A stretch of 35,827 bases of DNA, from assembly GCA_017527905.1 (NCBI GenBank), contig JAFXPK010000018.1, positions 1-35,827 of the forward strand, written 5' to 3'. The position numbers and the translations under genes are program-made. How positions within the stretch are numbered: the first letter of the stretch is position 1; every line of letters begins with the position of its first letter. Below, in pieces: positions 35,212 to 35,827 of the stretch. The stretch is from Paludibacteraceae bacterium. Lineage in GTDB: Bacteria > Bacteroidota > Bacteroidia > Bacteroidales > Paludibacteraceae. A model generated the notes under the pieces. The model saw only the letters and a program-made list of their open reading frames with translations, was not told the DNA's origin and ran no database searches.

Positions 35212-35827
35212 ATGGCAAAGTTCATAGACCTAAAATCCGACTTCGGGTTCAAGTTCTGCATGCAGGATGAGGTCATCATGCTGTCCTTCCTCAACGCCAT
35301 CCTCGAGGGGGAAGTGGACAGGATCACGCACGTCAAGTTCGAGAACGTCGAGATGCCTCCGCCCTCCCTGCACCAGCGGGGCGTCACCTTCGACCTGCTC
35401 TGCACCACCGAGAAGGGGGACAACGTGCTCATCGAGATGCAAAACTCCTCCCAACGCTACTTCAAGACGCGCGCCAACTTCTACATCTACAACCTGATGC
35501 GCAGGAAGATCCACAAGGGGCACAACTGGGCGAGTATGAAGCGCGACATCACACGCATCCTCGGCATCTTCATCATGGGCAGCCGGATGGAGGGTCTGGA
35601 TAAGGTCATCACGCGGACGGGCGAGTGCGACCTCGACACCGGGAAAGAATTCTGGGACAGAGTTCGCAAATTTTTCATATCTTTGCCCATGTTCAGGTTT
35701 GACCGCTCCAACATCACGGTCAAAAACATCTGGATCAGTTTCTTTAAAAACCTCGGCAATATGGAAAACATTGACCCATCGGTATACGAGCGAGCGGACG
35801 AGGGTCTGCTCAGGCTGATAGAGAAGG
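35212..35827 (+). CDS. PD-(D/E)XK nuclease family protein (Rpn-like transposase/recombination nuclease), 3' end outside window
   Basis: 205 codons are present from the ATG at 35212 (MAKFIDLKSDFGFKFCMQDE) and the frame runs off the window. The opening FGFKF, the acid D61 in GVTFDLLC and E75-M-Q77 in NVLIEMQNSS form the PD-(D/E)XK core of the Rpn/YhgA-like family. Members are nuclease-type proteins thought to promote RecA-independent recombination and are often multi-copy in Bacteroidota. YFKTRANFYIYNL, which follows, is also conserved in the group. Codons up to about position 35640 end almost always in G or C, unlike most of the window, while later codons are AT-richer. This suggests transfer or recombination within the gene. 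Confidence 0.85.
   Translation, partial: MAKFIDLKSDFGFKFCMQDEVIMLSFLNAILEGEVDRITHVKFENVEMPPPSLHQRGVTFDLLCTTEKGDNVLIEMQNSSQRYFKTRANFYIYNLMRRKIHKGHNWASMKRDITRILGIFIMGSRMEGLDKVITRTGECDLDTGKEFWDRVRKFFISLPMFRFDRSNITVKNIWISFFKNLGNMENIDPSVYERADEGLLRLIEK

Noticed and set aside
35678..35685. TATCTTTG, a perfect -7 box, inside the nuclease gene
   Set aside because: No -33 element at the right distance and no new gene start follows it; a chance match in coding sequence.

Overview
The window looks like chromosome of a Bacteroidota bacterium, most likely order Bacteroidales. Four things point there. Two genes end in type IX secretion (T9SS) sorting domains, one of type A and one of type B. Many intergenic gaps carry the Bacteroidota promoter form TTTG-N19-21-TAnnTTTG. 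Families typical of this phylum are present (DUF3467, probable DUF4348, a DUF4372-type IS4 transposase, a Cys-rich TonB-like protein). The tRNA-tuf-tRNA(Trp)-secE-nusG-rplKAJL-rpoBC order is the usual one. I cannot fix the genus. No plasmid or phage backbone and no CRISPR array is visible.

Region by region: (1) 1-1290 is a scar. It holds the 3' end of a T9SS type A protein, the left end of an IS4-type element with a transposase cut after about 85 codons, and an orphan ORF. (2) 1290-6930, minus strand: an NSS-family sodium symporter with an overlapping 42-residue partner; a lipoprotein with a probable C-terminal beta-barrel; and pepT followed by a TonB-like gene carrying a one-base frameshift. 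(3) 7019-8627, plus strand: rpsU, xerC and hpf. (4) 8637-21677: tRNA-Thr(TGT), Tyr, Gly, Thr(GGT), tuf, tRNA-Trp, secE, nusG, rplK, rplA, rplJ, rplL, an attenuator-like hairpin, rpoB, rpoC and a strong terminator. (5) 21696-22016: a DUF3467 gene. (6) 22219-27537: a tight operon of phenylacetate-CoA ligase, tandem-ACT protein, 40-residue symporter accessory peptide, SSS symporter, MenG and an NAD-dependent epimerase. (7) 27559-28188, minus: a secreted DUF4348-like protein. (8) 28316-34810, minus: a 2164-residue T9SS type B surface protein with about fifteen Ig-like modules, most in two alternating types. (9) 35212 to the end: the 5' part of a PD-(D/E)XK (Rpn-like) nuclease gene.

Most of the window is conserved core. 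The less ordinary parts are the two transporter/micro-protein pairs in opposite gene orders, the A/B super-repeat of the giant adhesin and the inverted repeat in its promoter, the frameshifted Cys-cluster TonB-like gene, a mismatched tRNA-Thr acceptor stem, and the IS left end with an inverted copy of its terminal sequence inside the transposase gene. I did not find a convincing wholly new multi-gene system. The paaK/ACT/symporter operon and the micro-protein pairs are the nearest candidates.
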